Below, in pieces: positions 1 to 13,510 of a stretch of DNA of 64,000 nucleotides. A program made the position numbers and the translations under genes. The stretch spans positions 4,921,501 through 4,985,500 of the forward strand of contig NC_083384.1 in assembly GCF_031755915.1 (NCBI RefSeq), in the 5' to 3' direction. The notes beneath the pieces are model-generated. The model was not told the origin of the DNA, searched no databases, and saw only the letters and a program-made list of their open reading frames with translations. Numbering within the stretch: the stretch's first letter is position 1; every line of letters begins with the position of its first letter. This stretch comes from Ziziphus jujuba (lineage: Eukaryota; Streptophyta; Magnoliopsida; Rosales; Rhamnaceae).

Positions 1-2175
1 TACTCAAGTCTCTGTAGCATTATATAAACAGTCAAAGGTTAGACAGGATTTACAGTTATGAAAGATACAAATTGAAAACCTCATTGCTAAACCATACTTA
101 AACTTACAAATAACTAAGGTTAGCTATGCCACTGAAATCAGGAATACCTCCCTGCAAACTGCAATTCTTAAGACTTCTGCCAAGTCGAATGATGGAGAGA
201 AGAAACAAAAAAAACAGAGTACTATTAGTTCCTCTGAAGATCATACCTTTGCCAAGAAGTTTTGATATTATCTTTTAGTTATTCCATTTCCAATTTCTAA
301 TTATGAGGTCAAAATGAATAAATTTCAGAATGAAATACAAAGAAGTAAAAAAGGAAAATAACTTTTTTTTCTTATAGTACTTACAATTTTGCTAATGTGG
401 AAAGTTTTCCATAAGTAGCAGGAATCTCAGATCCTCTAAAATTGTTGTTATCAAGTTGACTGCAAAGAGAAAATCAAAGAGATGTAGAAAACATCAGCAC
501 CACATTCGTTTTCTTTCAACTAGAAACCGAGATAAAGGAAGGAGGAGCATACAGTATGCGCAGATCTGACAAGTTGGACAATTCTGGCGGAAGCGATCCA
601 GATAAGTTGTTATTGTCCAAGAGCCTGTGAAGAACTACTTTATCAATCTCATCTCAACAACCAGTCAACAAGTTTCACTACCAAAACAGTTTCCAAATTA
701 CAATAAAATCACAGAATAAATGACTAAAGAAGTGAAAACTCACATATGAAGAAGATTGGACAATTTGGAAAACTCAGATGGAATTTCACCACTAAGAGAA
801 TTGTTGTTAAAGTGGCTGCAAAGTTGCATCATGGAGATAAGAACCAAAAACAGGCACACTTTTCAACCAATTTGAATTAGCATTTACCTTAATTGATTAA
901 CTTACAGGTGTTTAACACTGAGCAGGTTAGCAAATGATCTTGGTATTGGACCAGAAAGTTGGTTCTGGTCGATTTGGAATCTGTTAAGTTTCGAGAGATA
1001 GCCAAGCTCATCGGGTAAAGAACCTGAAAGATTGTTTCCATTTAAGAGCCTGCATAAACATTACATAACAGAGATGAGAGGAGAAAGACTCCATGAGAAA
1101 AGTTATCAAAACCAAATATATTAACTCAACTTACAAGAGAATCAGTGATGCAATCTTTCCTATCTCCTTGGGAATAGTGCCAGTTAGTTCATTCCACATA
1201 AAATCTCTTCCATAAGACAAACAGAAGAAAATGAGATATTAGCATCTTTGAAATGAATATTAGGATCAATTTACGAACATGCTGACCAAGTCACAAGATC
1301 AATTATAAGTTGTTATGACTCACAGTATTTGAAGTTGAGACAGTTGGCCAAGCTCAGGTACTAAACTTCCTGAAAGATTCATATTCAGCAACCGGCTGCA
1401 TCCATATTATGTCATAATTGAGATCATATAGGAGAACTGCCTATTTGAAAAGATGAATAAAATATGAAAAACAACATACAGCTCCTTGACATGCAAATAT
1501 CCATCATTAGCAATTGTATCAAAACATAAAACTCCAGTCCAATTGGATACACAAGGATCCCCCTTGTTCCAGTTTCTGAGATGATTCAGAGGATCATTTA
1601 AACCGCTTTTGACTGCTTGCAAGGCCTTGACTGCAAATGGACACATATTCATAAGTTGATTCTCAACTGAATCCATGAAATCTGTGAGACCAAGTTCCAC
1701 ATATACTCTTTGAACTTCTAATGATGCCAGTATAAATGAAGAACATTAAGTAATTTTAAAATCCCCTTCTAGGAATGGGAAACAGAATCTAGTTTCTGTT
1801 CCATGTAAAATCTGTAGAACACTAAAATTTCCAACAAATTCAGTGAAAGATAAATTTGGATGTACTCTGAAAGAAATTATACATTAATACTTACTTCAGC
1901 AGCATTGAACAAGGTACCAGATCAAAATAACGAAAAAAAAAGAAAGAAAGAAAAAGTATTGAACATGGTACATAACAATGATCAGAACACTAACTAAGAA
2001 GAAAAATAAGATGACACGCAACAAATTTCAAAAGTTTGCAAAACACACCATCATGAGTCATAAGAAGTAGTAGCAACTGACCTTCTGAAGGATCTGTAAT
2101 TTGTGCAAGTGCGAGAAGCATGAAGCAAGAAAATGACAGAGCAAGAACATGTGCATAAACTCTCAGCCTGAGCAT
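1..2175 (-). CDS. RLK-A: LRR receptor-like kinase, At1g06840-like (5' part only)
   Basis: This is the first gene of the tandem array, cut by the left edge of the window. Exons read 2175-2082 (signal peptide), 1630-1480 (N-terminal cap with WNKGDPC and NWTGVLC), 1395-1324, 1206-1135, 1049-906, 815-744, 624-553, 459-385, 176-108 and the first bases of the next exon at 11-1. From the third exon on, most are 69-75 bp phase-2 LRR units; the 144-bp exon carries two repeats. Everything stays in frame and all junctions are GT/AG, so the visible part is intact. The start is the first ATG before a hydrophobic stretch of about 20 residues ending near ALAQITDP. The signal peptide differs clearly from those of the other three copies, which suggests this is the oldest or most diverged member. 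By homology it is a plasma-membrane receptor with an extracellular LRR domain. Its TM segment and kinase would lie to the left, outside the window. Confidence 0.88.
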
Positions 2176-4008
2176 TCTGACACCCTTTTGAATAATTAAA
2201 AAGGTGGGTAAATTCCAAAATCAGGAATTAATTAGTTGCTCATAAGCATAGAAAGCAGACAATCAGCGCTAAATACCGAAAACATGAAACAATTAGGCAA
2301 ATCAACTAATCAGCAAGTGTTACAAATGACTTAGAGAGAAGGAAATATATTGACAGTAAAAATAAAAGAAAGAAGGAAAAAAAACAGAAAAATAAACCAA
2401 AAAAAAAAAAAAAAAAGTAAAGTAACACGTTGACTTTGAAAATACATAACAGGGGTGTAGACTCCTAAGGCGTGGAGCATTTCCAACGTTAATTAGTGGC
2501 TCATGATTAGCACAAGGAACAGATAATAAGCAGTGAACTGAACCTTCAAACCCCAATTAAAAATTAAACTGTCTTTTCACCCCCACTTTCTCCATTCCTT
2601 CCTAATTAGAGACAAGAGAAATGAAACAATAATCGAGGGAATCAAACTAAGCAAATTGTTGCAGAGGACGACCTTTAGCTGAGAAATTGGGGAGAATATT
2701 GAAAAGAGTAGTGCTTGACAAAAAACATTAGTATCTCTTAATTAATTAATAATTACTCTCCAGGCAGCCAAACAGATTGAAAATTGAAAACATTATTGAC
2801 ATTAATCGTAAAAGTTGAAAATAAAAAACACAACAGAGAACCATAATAGAGTTTCACAGAGAGAGAGAGAGAGACAAGTCAAGAATCTTTCAACTGGACA
2901 TCCGGTGGAGGAGCAGTTAGGATATGAAAGGCGCAGCTTGAAAGTTGAGAACACCACCCCCCTCCAAGTCAATGGAATATTGGAGGTGAGCTTCAGAACG
3001 ACGTAGCATGATGCATGGTTGTCGTCATCCATACCATCATCATCATCATCAATCCATGATGATCCATGATCTACTGCCCGTATGTTTAGAGACTTTTGGG
3101 AAAAGACAGAGAGAGAAAGAGAGGGGTAAATCTGAGTTGCTGACTTTAAGGTCACGGTTGGTTCTTGTCATTTTTGAATAACATATATTATATATATATA
3201 TGTATATATATTCCTGCTTCTTTCTTTTCTTTCTGCATGCTTAGCTGCTTTTCTATTTTCTTTTTCATTTTATATTGTTTTTGTTTTTGTTTTTAATATT
3301 CCGCTGGTGATTAATATAATTTAGCGTTGGAGATACTGTTTGATGTCCCGCCACGTGCGGCTTTCTTGGAGTTGACTCTTTTTGTGTCCACCTCCCACTC
3401 AAACTCTGACAACTCACCACTAAACATAAATAACATTAATATTAATGATCATCATCTAATTAATCTATGGTTTAAATTAGCACTTTAAAATGATTTCAAA
3501 TTTATTTTTTGTTTGAGGTCGATATCTCTTTGCTTCCTTGTTGGATTTTGGATTTATAAATAATGGAATGGAAATCCAAACTAATTAAAGAAATTAAATT
3601 TTGTTTTGTTAAACTTAAAAAGATTTTATTATTTGGTTCAATTTTTGAATCTATTAGTGAATAAATTAGTGATGAAAGTCCTTCTTATTTTTGGTTTTTG
3701 CTTAATTAATCCATAAAGAAAACATACATAGATGCACCTAGCCGAATTAGAGATATACAGACACATATTAATTCGAGAGAAACAAGTTGAGTATAATTAC
3801 AGAGACAAAGCAAAGGGAAAAAATAGTTAGGGGAAAAAATAGTTAGGGGAAAAAAAAAAAAAAAAAAACAAGTACAAAAAAATATAATATAAGATACATT
3901 TATTGGAATAGGTATTCCTTAGTATCAAATGCTCATTCTCTCATTTTGGTTACACATGAACAACTCAGAAATGGAATAATGAACAGCACTGCCCAAAAAA
4001 ATATATGT

Positions 4009-4044
<36 letters not shown>

Positions 4045-5288
4045 ACACTGATATTTACAACAAGGTCAATATTTTATTGTCAAGAGGTTCAGGGAAATAA
4101 ATTTTTTATAACACTGATATTTACAACAAGGTCCATATTTTACTGTAAAGAGGTTCAGGGAAATAAATTTTTTTTGTCAGTTTGTTAGGGATTTTTTGGG
4201 ACTACGTGTGAAGGGTGGAGTACGTTGGAAAGTAGAGCAAATCGGAATTGGCACTATTTGGTGTCACTTTCTCTATCTGCATCAATGAATTAGAGATAAG
4301 ATAATGGAAGTAAGTAAAAATCATCAAATAGTCAAAATTGATGGCTGTAAAGACACATCAATTGAGAGTATTCATACAATTCTTTCAAATCTTACATCAA
4401 CAATATGGAAAAATCAAGTAATAGAGAGAATATTTAAAGTGGTAATCGTGACTTTAATCCAACTGGGAAAAATATTTCTAACCAAACTATGTAGATGTAC
4501 ATATTTTTTATAAACATGTTGCAAAATAGAAAAATATATATCACTTTCTTAGTAGTTTTGTTCAAAGTTGTACAAAAATTTCTTTGATAAGAAAGCAACT
4601 GCACAGACGTCTTCTCTTCAGTCGCTAAAAATGATACTAGATACGTTAAAACATATCTATATATTATAAGAAAGTTTTTTCTTTCAGTTTTGCTTTCTCT
4701 AAGACTAAAGAAAGTTTTAATAAATTAGAATGATAGAACAAAAAAACAACTCCATAAGAGTTCGAATTTCTGCTGCACAAATACTAAGCTTAGATAATTA
4801 ACCATTTAAGAGAAAGTTTATGGTCGGTGTCTGTGGAGGGAATTTGGAGAGTATCCAAAGGATTTCGATACTTATGGAAGCTGTAGTTCTAGATTACCCG
4901 ATGATTTCGATGCCTAATCGAAATCTATCTCAAGGTGATTTAACACCAAACCAGCAACATACACAAGCAATAGGGCCAATCAGCTTCACCGACCAGAAAT
5001 ATATATATATATATATATATATCCAAAACACTTGAATCATTCAACACAATCAGAGATATATATTGGAGATAAAAACCAATCAGATATGCTTTCTAGCAAA
5101 ACCAAAGTGATAGCCAAGATGGATACAAAGCTTCTAGCCATAGATCAAAGTAAACCAAGCTATAAAGGCATCCCACGTGCAAGCTGGTTATATGACCCAC
5201 AACAGATCAGCGACATGTCGTTTAAAAGGAATGCTTACTCATCTCTTCACTAATTAATTTAATGCCACATAGACTCATCACAGTGTCA
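2176..5288. other. Spacer between RLK-A 5' end and RLK-B 3' end
   Basis: About 3.1 kb that should hold the promoter and leader of RLK-A (right to left) and the 3' region of RLK-B. It contains short GA runs near 2860 and 3110, TA runs near 3185, 4015 and 4998, and the 66-bp tandem duplication at 4043-4174. A GTTCGAATTTCTGC-like stretch near 4760 resembles the B box of tRNA-derived SINEs, but the rest is too decayed to call. I saw no convincing coding exon. Confidence 0.6.
4043..4174. repeat. 66-bp tandem duplication
   Basis: Two adjacent copies, 4043-4108 and 4109-4174, each start TAACACTGATATTTACAAC and end in a run of T. They differ at only a few positions, so the duplication is fairly recent. 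The first copy directly follows a (TA)n microsatellite. No coding potential is evident. Confidence 0.85.
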
Positions 5289-8200
5289 TTAACGAGGCTT
5301 AATTGTGGGGATGACACCGCTAACAAGGTCACTTCCGGTGTAAACATTAGAAAATAAATTGTTATTTGTGTTCACCCCGTTCCCTTCTGAATAATAGAGT
5401 GGTGTCGGTTGATATCCTGATGGCATCCCCGAGGAAGAAGAGCCATCAATTTCTGATGGAATGGAGGAGTCAGATTCTGGAAGCATTGAAGTTATGTTCT
5501 CTAACTCTCTCACCACCTCCAACATTGAAGGCCGTGCTGATGTCACCTCTTGACTGCACTTTAAGGCCAATTCCATAAATTTCTTGAGGCATTCTGGATC
5601 GTATGGACCCATGTTCTTGTCTACAATGGACAACATCTCCCCAGATTGACATGCTGTAATCACCTGTTATTCACAATTATGGTAAATTTCCATTGCAAAC
5701 ACATTTATGTCTGTATGCTTGTATTGTATATATGTATGCACGTATATATATGTCTGTATGTATGTATGCAAGTAATACTACCTCGCGAACAATGTTTCTA
5801 CCGTGAGATATAGGTGGCTTTCCTGTCAAGAGTTCAAGAAATACAATTCCAAGGCTATAAACATCACTCCTCTCTGTTAACTTGTTAGTGAAGAAATATT
5901 CTGGATCAAGGTAGCCCTGCATGAAAAGTGTAATATCTGTAAGTAACCCAACAAATAAGGGAGGAAAAAACATAAATTTAAGCAGTAGAACCACATTGGA
6001 AAAAGTCTATTAATGAGTCCAAGTGCAGAAACTAAGATTAAGGTTTCTTTCTCTTTGAAGAACCGAATTCTACAAAGGATACATTTTGTCCTGGAAATCC
6101 TTCTGAAGTTCTGAAGTTGTACTACTTACTGGTGTGCCTTTCACAACTGTGGATATTTGCTCTATTCCAACTCCTTTTCCATCTGATACTGGTGCAAGCT
6201 TTGAGATTCCAAAATCTGAAACTTTTGCAGTAAACTTGGAGTCCAACAATATGTTGTTTGCTTTTATATCACGGTGTATTATTGGTGGATCAGCTTCTGT
6301 ATGAAGGTAGAGAATTCCCTTTGCTGAATCCGATGCTATGCGCAATCTCATAGAAAAGCCAAGAGAACTTTGGAATCTAGCTGTTTGGTCACGGATCATC
6401 AACAGAGAATGTAAAAAAATATGAGATTGTGGTTGAATAAAATAAAAAGCCAAATTAAATGATTGTGTTTCGAAACAGAGATATCAGCAGACTGCCCAAC
6501 AGAAGAGAAAAATGTTGTCTTTCTGCACACATTTTTGATACTAAAGGCGGTAATTTTCATGTAGATTAGTTGTTTCTTTCTGTTCCATGGTGTTAAATGG
6601 AAAAGTCACCAACATTTCAAGATTCCAAGAAACTGGAGACATCCACAGATGACAATGGAAATCAAGTGTACAAAATAATACAAAAAATTTACCAGAGAGA
6701 AGACTTTGAAGAGAACCATTTGGCATAAACTCATATACTAACATCTGCAAGCACAGAAAATACCAGGTGTTAGCTTATTCACTTCAAAGAAGAAAATGAT
6801 CGTCGTAAAGAACGTCAAAACAGAATTTTTGCATATAGATCTCGACTAGTTTCAATGGAAGAAACATGAAGGTTAAGCGAAATTCTTTTTAAAAAATAAG
6901 TTGTGAGAAGACACAGTCACATAACTTGGCATGTATTGATATCTAAATAAAACTTCAAACTATCAAAGTGGCTATACCTGCTCGTCTTCTTCATCACAAT
7001 ATCCAGCCAATGAAACCAGATTACGATGATGTACTCGCGATAGCAATTCTATCTCTGTATAGAATTCTTTTTCACCCTGCATCGATCCTTGTTGAGCACG
7101 TTTAATTGCTACAATTGTTCCATCAGCTAGAATGCCTTTATAAACTTTTCCATAGCCTCCTTGGCCAACTTGGGTAGTAATATTGAAGCTGTCTGTTGCT
7201 GTTTCGAGCTCTTGAAAACTAAATCTTCTAACACCTTCAAACTTGATAGGATTCTTTGGAACTGCAGACAGATATAACGTTCTCATTATGTTTATGCATA
7301 AATGAAGATAAGTTTCACAACTCATGAAGATAAAAGAACTTACAAGGTTGGTTCTTCGAAACTTTTCGTTGGAATGTGGGGTGAGTTTTATTGTAAATAA
7401 ATACAATAGCAAAAAGCAAAGTAGCTGCACAAGAGATAGATCCCAGCACAATTGCAGCAATGATGCCTTTGCTCATACCTGATTCTGGAGGCATGCCAGT
7501 ACCTGCAATACGAAAGAAAGAGAGTAAAAATGATTTGTCATCCAAGCAGTAATTTAGCATACCACTATGAGAAGAGAGAATGAGAAACACAGTTTCTTCA
7601 TCCTTTATTTTCCACATTTTCAGTTCATTAGAAAAGTAAGAATTGAAGTTAAGTTGAAACAGGAAAACTATAAAGTTCCAGAGACATACGATTATCATAG
7701 TGTCCTAAATTAAAATTGAGGAGATCGTACGGCCCGAAGAAGTTGTCCAGATGAATATCATTTTTAGTAAATTTTTCAATAAGATGTCTGGTCTCATTTG
7801 TACTGAATATATGAGAATCATTTGAAAACTTAGGAAAGAATTTGAGGTGCAATATGAGCTTAGGACCTCTTTGCCAATCAAACCCACCGACAACCAGTTG
7901 ATAAATTTCCATTCCAAGATCGGATGTTAAGTATGCCTTAAAAAAATCAACAAAAGGTCTGAAATTTGTCATGCTAGGACTTCTCAACCGAAACCAAACT
8001 TCAATAGGTGCAGCACAGAAACAAGAAGGATAATCAGGGGCATATTCAAAGAACAGTTCGGCCACACAAATTTGAGGTTCGCATTCATCCTGAGAGCTAC
8101 TTGAGTTTCCAGGAGGCTCCACAAGATCTCCATCTCCAAGTCCACAGAACTGCGTTATCTTTAGTTCATTTGCACTTTCACAAACAGGATTACCTGCAAG

Positions 8201-9645
8201 CCTAAGATACCCACACGATAACATTATTGGTGTTCTTGCATTGTAAAGCAGAAGAAAACTTCGACAACAATTTTCAGTTGACAATTGAAACAAAGATCCA
8301 AGTACAGACTTAAATAGATGGACATCATTTATGAAATTTGTAGCTTACAAAATGGTGACGTTTGAAGGATGATTTAAGCTGCCTGAGATATTCTGGAGAA
8401 AGTTATTCTCAAAGTTTCTGCAAGTAGAATGAAGATACACAAGCACGTTTTTAAAATATGGTATTAGTATAGTTTTTGAATAATTATACCTAGATTAGTT
8501 TGATCTCAAAGAATTATGAATCAGAGCTTCACTTTTTTTAAAACTCTCGAATGAAAAGTGCTGTTAAAAGCAGTGGCTTTCAGCAACATCTTACAAGGTA
8601 AGTGTGGCATCTGCACTACTAAATGTCATATTCTCCCAGATAGTAGAGGGAACATCGCCAGTCAACCGATTGTGTTGGAGTGACCTGCAAGAAAAGAGAA
8701 GCCTCATTTTCACATTTAAGATTTGTAAATCAGCATCTATTTTTCCATTTTCATTACTCAGGAAAGAAAGCAGATCCGCCTCTTACAATATCTGGAGTTC
8801 AGGAAGGCCTGAAAAGTTTGAGGGTATGGATCCAATAAGCATATTTCCTGACAGATCACTGCAAAATTCATGAACTGTAAGTATTACTTTGTTAGTTTGA
8901 ATTGAGAAATTTGTAGAGCAGAATTTATATGTTTTATAGATATGAACATTCACATACATTGTTGTGATGTTGACAGGAAACTTGTTTGTTGGTATATTTC
9001 CTTCAAGTTTGTTTGAGCTAAGATCTCTGAAATTGGAATATCAAAAACACATGAAAAAAAAAACATATGTTTGATGAAATATAAGGATTTTTCCTAAAAA
9101 AAATATTACAATAGTTCTCAAGAACTTACAAGTAAAGAAGGCCTGGAATACGGCTAAAATCAGGAACTTTCCCTTGCAAGTTGCAGTTCCTAAGAGTCCT
9201 GCTCAGTTGATTGGTGAAGAATTATGATATTTATAGAGGCACATCATTTCAATATAACAATCAATAGGTCCTTTTAACCATAAATAATGCTAAGGACTCT
9301 AAGAAATAGAGAAAGAAAAAAAAAAAAAAAGAAGAAAGAGACAGAAAGGGGAAAAAAAAAGTATTTATATATTAGTTACGCTATGCTATGCTTGCATTTT
9401 TACCTTATGGTGGGCATCTCACGTCCCACACCAACTCTAGTGGGAGATAGAACAAACAATTTGCAGAAATCATATGTCCCAGCAACTCATGGGAAGTGAG
9501 ATGCCCACCATAAGTTAAGCATGCAAGCCCACTGGTTAAGTTGCTACCAGTTCCAAAAGCTTAATTAGCCTTATGTAAAGTGGCCCTGCTGCCAAACTAT
9601 GTAGTAAAGTAGATAATAGTTTTGAACATAAATACACACACGTCT

Positions 9646-9710
<65 letters not shown>

Positions 9711-11736
9711 AATTTCACCAAATTTGGCATGGTTGCATAAGAATCTGGAATTATTGACCCCCCAAAGTTGTTGTTATCAAGTTGACTGCAACAAAGAGAG
9801 AAAGGGTAGGTGGATTGGGGTGGTGGGGGGCCGAAATGTAGGTTAATCTTTCAGTTAGATACTAGATAATTATCGATTTAACATAATACAGAATTTATCA
9901 ATATTTTTGGAGATTATGTTCCATGCAGATAGGAGATGATCAGACATATAGTAAAATTTTTAGCACATTAAAGAACTTTACGGCTTTCCTATTTGATAGC
10001 AAATAACCAACACTAGTGTCGATTCAGTTACTTTCTGCTGTGGCACAGTCGGAATGATTTGACACTTCAAGAAGCAAAATTTACTTCCCATTTCATTGTT
10101 CAATATGTGAACGTCTCTAATCCCCTGATGTCTTGGATTCTTAATAGACACTCAAGCAAACTACCCTGATCTGTAAGTACAAGTAGAAAAACATAACCAT
10201 TGAGTACTGCTTTACAGAAGACTAGCGCAAGTAACATACAGAATCCTCAATTTTTCTATTTGCCCCAGCTCTGGTGGAAGATACCCTGATAGATTGTTGT
10301 TGTCCAACAAGCTGCAAAGGAAGAAATGTAGATAATAAACATCCTCTAGAACACTGACAACAAGCATAAAGGGAAGAGATCATGCTTATGTGATGTTTTT
10401 ATTAACAGAATACGAAGCACCTAATCAGGAATTAGTTACTGAACTCACATATGAATTATTTCTGGTATTTCAGAAAGCTCAGATGGAATCTGACCTCTGA
10501 GTGAGTTGTTGTTGAAGTGACTGTGATAGAAAATTTATGATTATATGCACCTCAAAGAAAATGAAAAGTAGTTACTCCACAATGAAAATCCATCTTAAAT
10601 CTTGAAAAAGCAACTCACAAGTGCTGAACTTTTTTCAGCTTTGAAAATGATTTGGGAATTGACCCTGAAATATGATTTTGGTCCACTTGAAACATAACTA
10701 ATTCAGGGAGATAACCAAGCTCCTCTGGTAAGGGACCAGATATTTGGTTTCCATTCAAGAGCCTGCAATTAAAGAATGGAATATTAACAAAAATCTAATG
10801 AGAAAAAACGTTTCATAATGAGCTATTAACTTGCATGCAAATGTAAACACCTTTACACTTAAAATGTATATATATATATATATTCAAATTATAATGATAA
10901 AAGAGCAATTTGAAGTTCAGCTTACAGTTGCTGCAAATTAGTTAAATTTCCTATCTCCTTCGGTATGCTGCCACTTATATTATTCCACATAAAATTCCTG
11001 TATGTGCGGGGAAAAGACATTAATGTTGAAAAGAATTATATCTGCTATCCAATCAGAGACTAATATGGATGAAAAATTTTAATGTATAAACAAGAAATGC
11101 ACAACGAACTTGAAAGCCTCGAGTTTGGTATCAATTTATATGTTACTCACAATATAGTCAGATTAGGAAGATTGCCAATTCGAGGGGATAACTTTCCAGA
11201 GAGATTCAAATTAAGCAACCGCCTGCATCACAGGAGAATCAAAACAGAAGATGGCTAATCAACATATCTCAAGCTAATAACAAAGGATGTATAACCAATT
11301 AAAGCTTTTCTGTTTTCCACTTAAGAATTATTCCACAAACACTCAGAATGTCAAGTAGAGTTTAAGTATTTGATCGCATTTTTATGGAATTACAATTCTT
11401 GAACATGGAGATAAGCATCCTGGTCATCATCCTCCGTACATATTACACCTGTCCATTCATTTTCACAAGGGTCTTTCTTCTTCCAATTCCAAAGGTTCTT
11501 GTATGGATCTTTGAGTTTACGACGAATTGCTTTCAATGCACTCACTGCAATATAACAGCACCAAGGTTCTGAAAACCTGATTCTATATTGAAAAATCCAA
11601 TTTGTACAACAACAAATCTATAAAACTCACCTTCAAGAGGGTCAAGTGTTTGTCCTGAAACCAGCAAGGAAAAACAAAGCAGCAGTAATCCAAGCATAGC
11701 TCCTTGAACACAAATATTCCTCCACCTCATCTCCAT
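5289..11736 (-). CDS. RLK-B: LRR receptor-like kinase, At1g06840-like (complete)
   Basis: Twenty exons: 11736-11631, 11544-11394, 11222-11151, 10997-10926, 10762-10619, 10520-10449, 10311-10240, 9785-9711, 9198-9130, 9026-8958, 8858-8787, 8684-8595, 8417-8349, 8201-7690, 7502-7344, 7261-6978, 6744-6693, 6380-6130, 5916-5782, 5663-5289. They sum to 2901 nt, or 966 residues in frame. Order of parts: signal peptide (about 1-28), N-cap ending NEWTGVIC, about eleven LRRs (85-355), a Cys-containing juxtamembrane ectodomain (about 378-548), TM helix (about 560-585), and a kinase (about 625-895) with [23 protein letters not shown] and GYLDPEYF all present. It ends with the family-typical [10 protein letters not shown]. 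All catalytic motifs look active and of the RD type. By family it is a plasma-membrane receptor kinase of LRR-VIII-1. The ligand is unknown. Confidence 0.93.
9390..9528. mobile_element. Inverted-repeat (MITE-like) insertion in RLK-B intron 8
   Basis: The arms CTTATGGTGGGCATCTCAC (9404-9422) and its exact reverse complement (9496-9514) give 19 bp of perfect pairing. Imperfect extensions run out to about 9390 and 9528. It lies in the intron between the eighth and ninth exons of RLK-B. I did not find the repeat in the matching introns of RLK-C or RLK-D. I could not define a target-site duplication, so the element type is uncertain. Confidence 0.6.
9652..9705. repeat. (AG)27 microsatellite at the start of RLK-B intron 8
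   Basis: A perfect 54-bp AG run on the plus strand, which is TC on the coding strand of RLK-B. It begins five bases inside the intron, after the eighth-exon donor GTAAG. In RLK-C and RLK-D the same position also has short TC and CA/TG runs, so the site is repeat-prone in the whole family. Confidence 0.9.
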
Positions 11737-13029
11737 CTATGCTATTATATGTATATGTATATATATAAAGATCAAACAGACACTACATCCATCAGAACTA
11801 CTCTCTCCAAGTCTTTCATATATACTAAATTACTAAAGCTAGCTGCTAAAATAATTGCAAAAATTAAAATTCAAAAGAAAAAAGTTAACAGGGTGAAGAA
11901 GAATGATCAATGTTGTTATGATGAAATCAGTAAAAGTTAATATTCTAGTTCTCTAGCTAGGACTGGCAGCCATGAATGGTACATGCAAAATGTAATTAAG
12001 GAAATCTCACCAAAATGTGCTTATCAAAGGGCAAAAGTAAGACCACCAAGACAAAGAAGAAAGTTGGAATTGTATGAAAATTGCTAGATAAGGTTTTGGA
12101 TATAAATAGAGAGGATGAGATTGAAATTATATCCATTAATTAATTCTTAATTATGTTCAAGGAATGGAGGATCAGGTCAGCTGAGAATTTGCAAGTTGCC
12201 GATTTATGGGACCAGTTTTTTTATGGTTTTGAGTTCATCTTCTTCTCTGTGAAGAGTGATGAGCAAAGCTGAGAATGAATAATGAAGGACTTTGTCCACG
12301 TTAGTTTTTAAGGTGCAGAACCCAACTTCTTTCTTATTTTTATTTATTGGTAGTATTAATTTTGTTTTCAAAAGAAGAAAAAAAAAAAAAAATTGGCTTG
12401 CATCAGTGATGATAAAGAAAGCTGAAAAAAAAAAGAAAAAAAGAAAAAAAAGAGGGGAATACTATAGATATCATATTTTTTTATTAAAATTTTAATAACC
12501 AATTGTAAAGCAATTTTTTAACTGTCATTAAATTAATAATGCTAAAACTATTGACAAGATACCAAATAATTGAATATTAAAATTTTGATAAAAATTTGAT
12601 CATTGTAGATTTACTCAAAAAATAAAATAAATTTGCTTGTTGCTTGTTGATGCTAAATAAAAGCATTAAAGTGGAGGCAATATACTTTTCAGTTTTATAT
12701 CAAATTCAATGTTAATGATATTATATTTATATCTTAACAAAAATTATACACCAATTTTTTAGATGTTCCTTTGTGTTTACTTTTCAGATACTATGAAAAC
12801 TTCATTTCCCATTGTGCCAGTTGGAATAAATTAATTTCCATCAATTTCATCAAATACTAATACATATCATGTATAAGCATATATATATATATATATATAA
12901 CTAGGAGAACAACGCATCCCAGCTCCAGTATATATATAAATATATACCAAAGAAGACCAACCGATTAAACAAAACTAAAAAATAGCACATTACACTATAT
13001 AACAAGCAACCAACTATCCTATAGATTTG

Positions 13030-13086
<57 letters not shown>

Positions 13087-13468
13087 TGAATGTGTAAGTT
13101 GGTGAGTGATGTCAACATTATCTTAATCGTAAGTGACCAATGAACCTTCAGCCTCGTACCTACTTCAATTATCTAATCACGTTCTACTAAACTCTCAGTT
13201 TTGGTGTTACAGGGGCATCCGGTTGAAGACAAGAAGACGACATTGGTTGTTCTGAGATTTATGAGCCGTTATGACGCTGAAAAACATGTCACTTCATGGG
13301 GTAGAGTTCGGTAGTAGAGTTATCTGTTTCGAAGAACGTTGATTCTAGACATTTTGCGTTAGGGTTGACAATATTTCTTCTTTAGAAAAGCAAAAATAAA
13401 TAAATAAATAAATAAATCTCCTTATGTATTATTTATATGGCTTATACATGTCCTTCCATTTCCAATCC

Positions 13469-13510
<42 letters not shown>

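Noticed and set aside
2802..3155. 117-codon frame upstream of RLK-A with an Asp run
   Set aside because: The Asp run comes from an ATC repeat and the remainder from GA runs; it lies where a promoter or leader is expected.
12099..12112. TATAAATAG-like box on the plus strand
   Set aside because: No plus-strand gene follows; the RLK-B promoter runs the other way.
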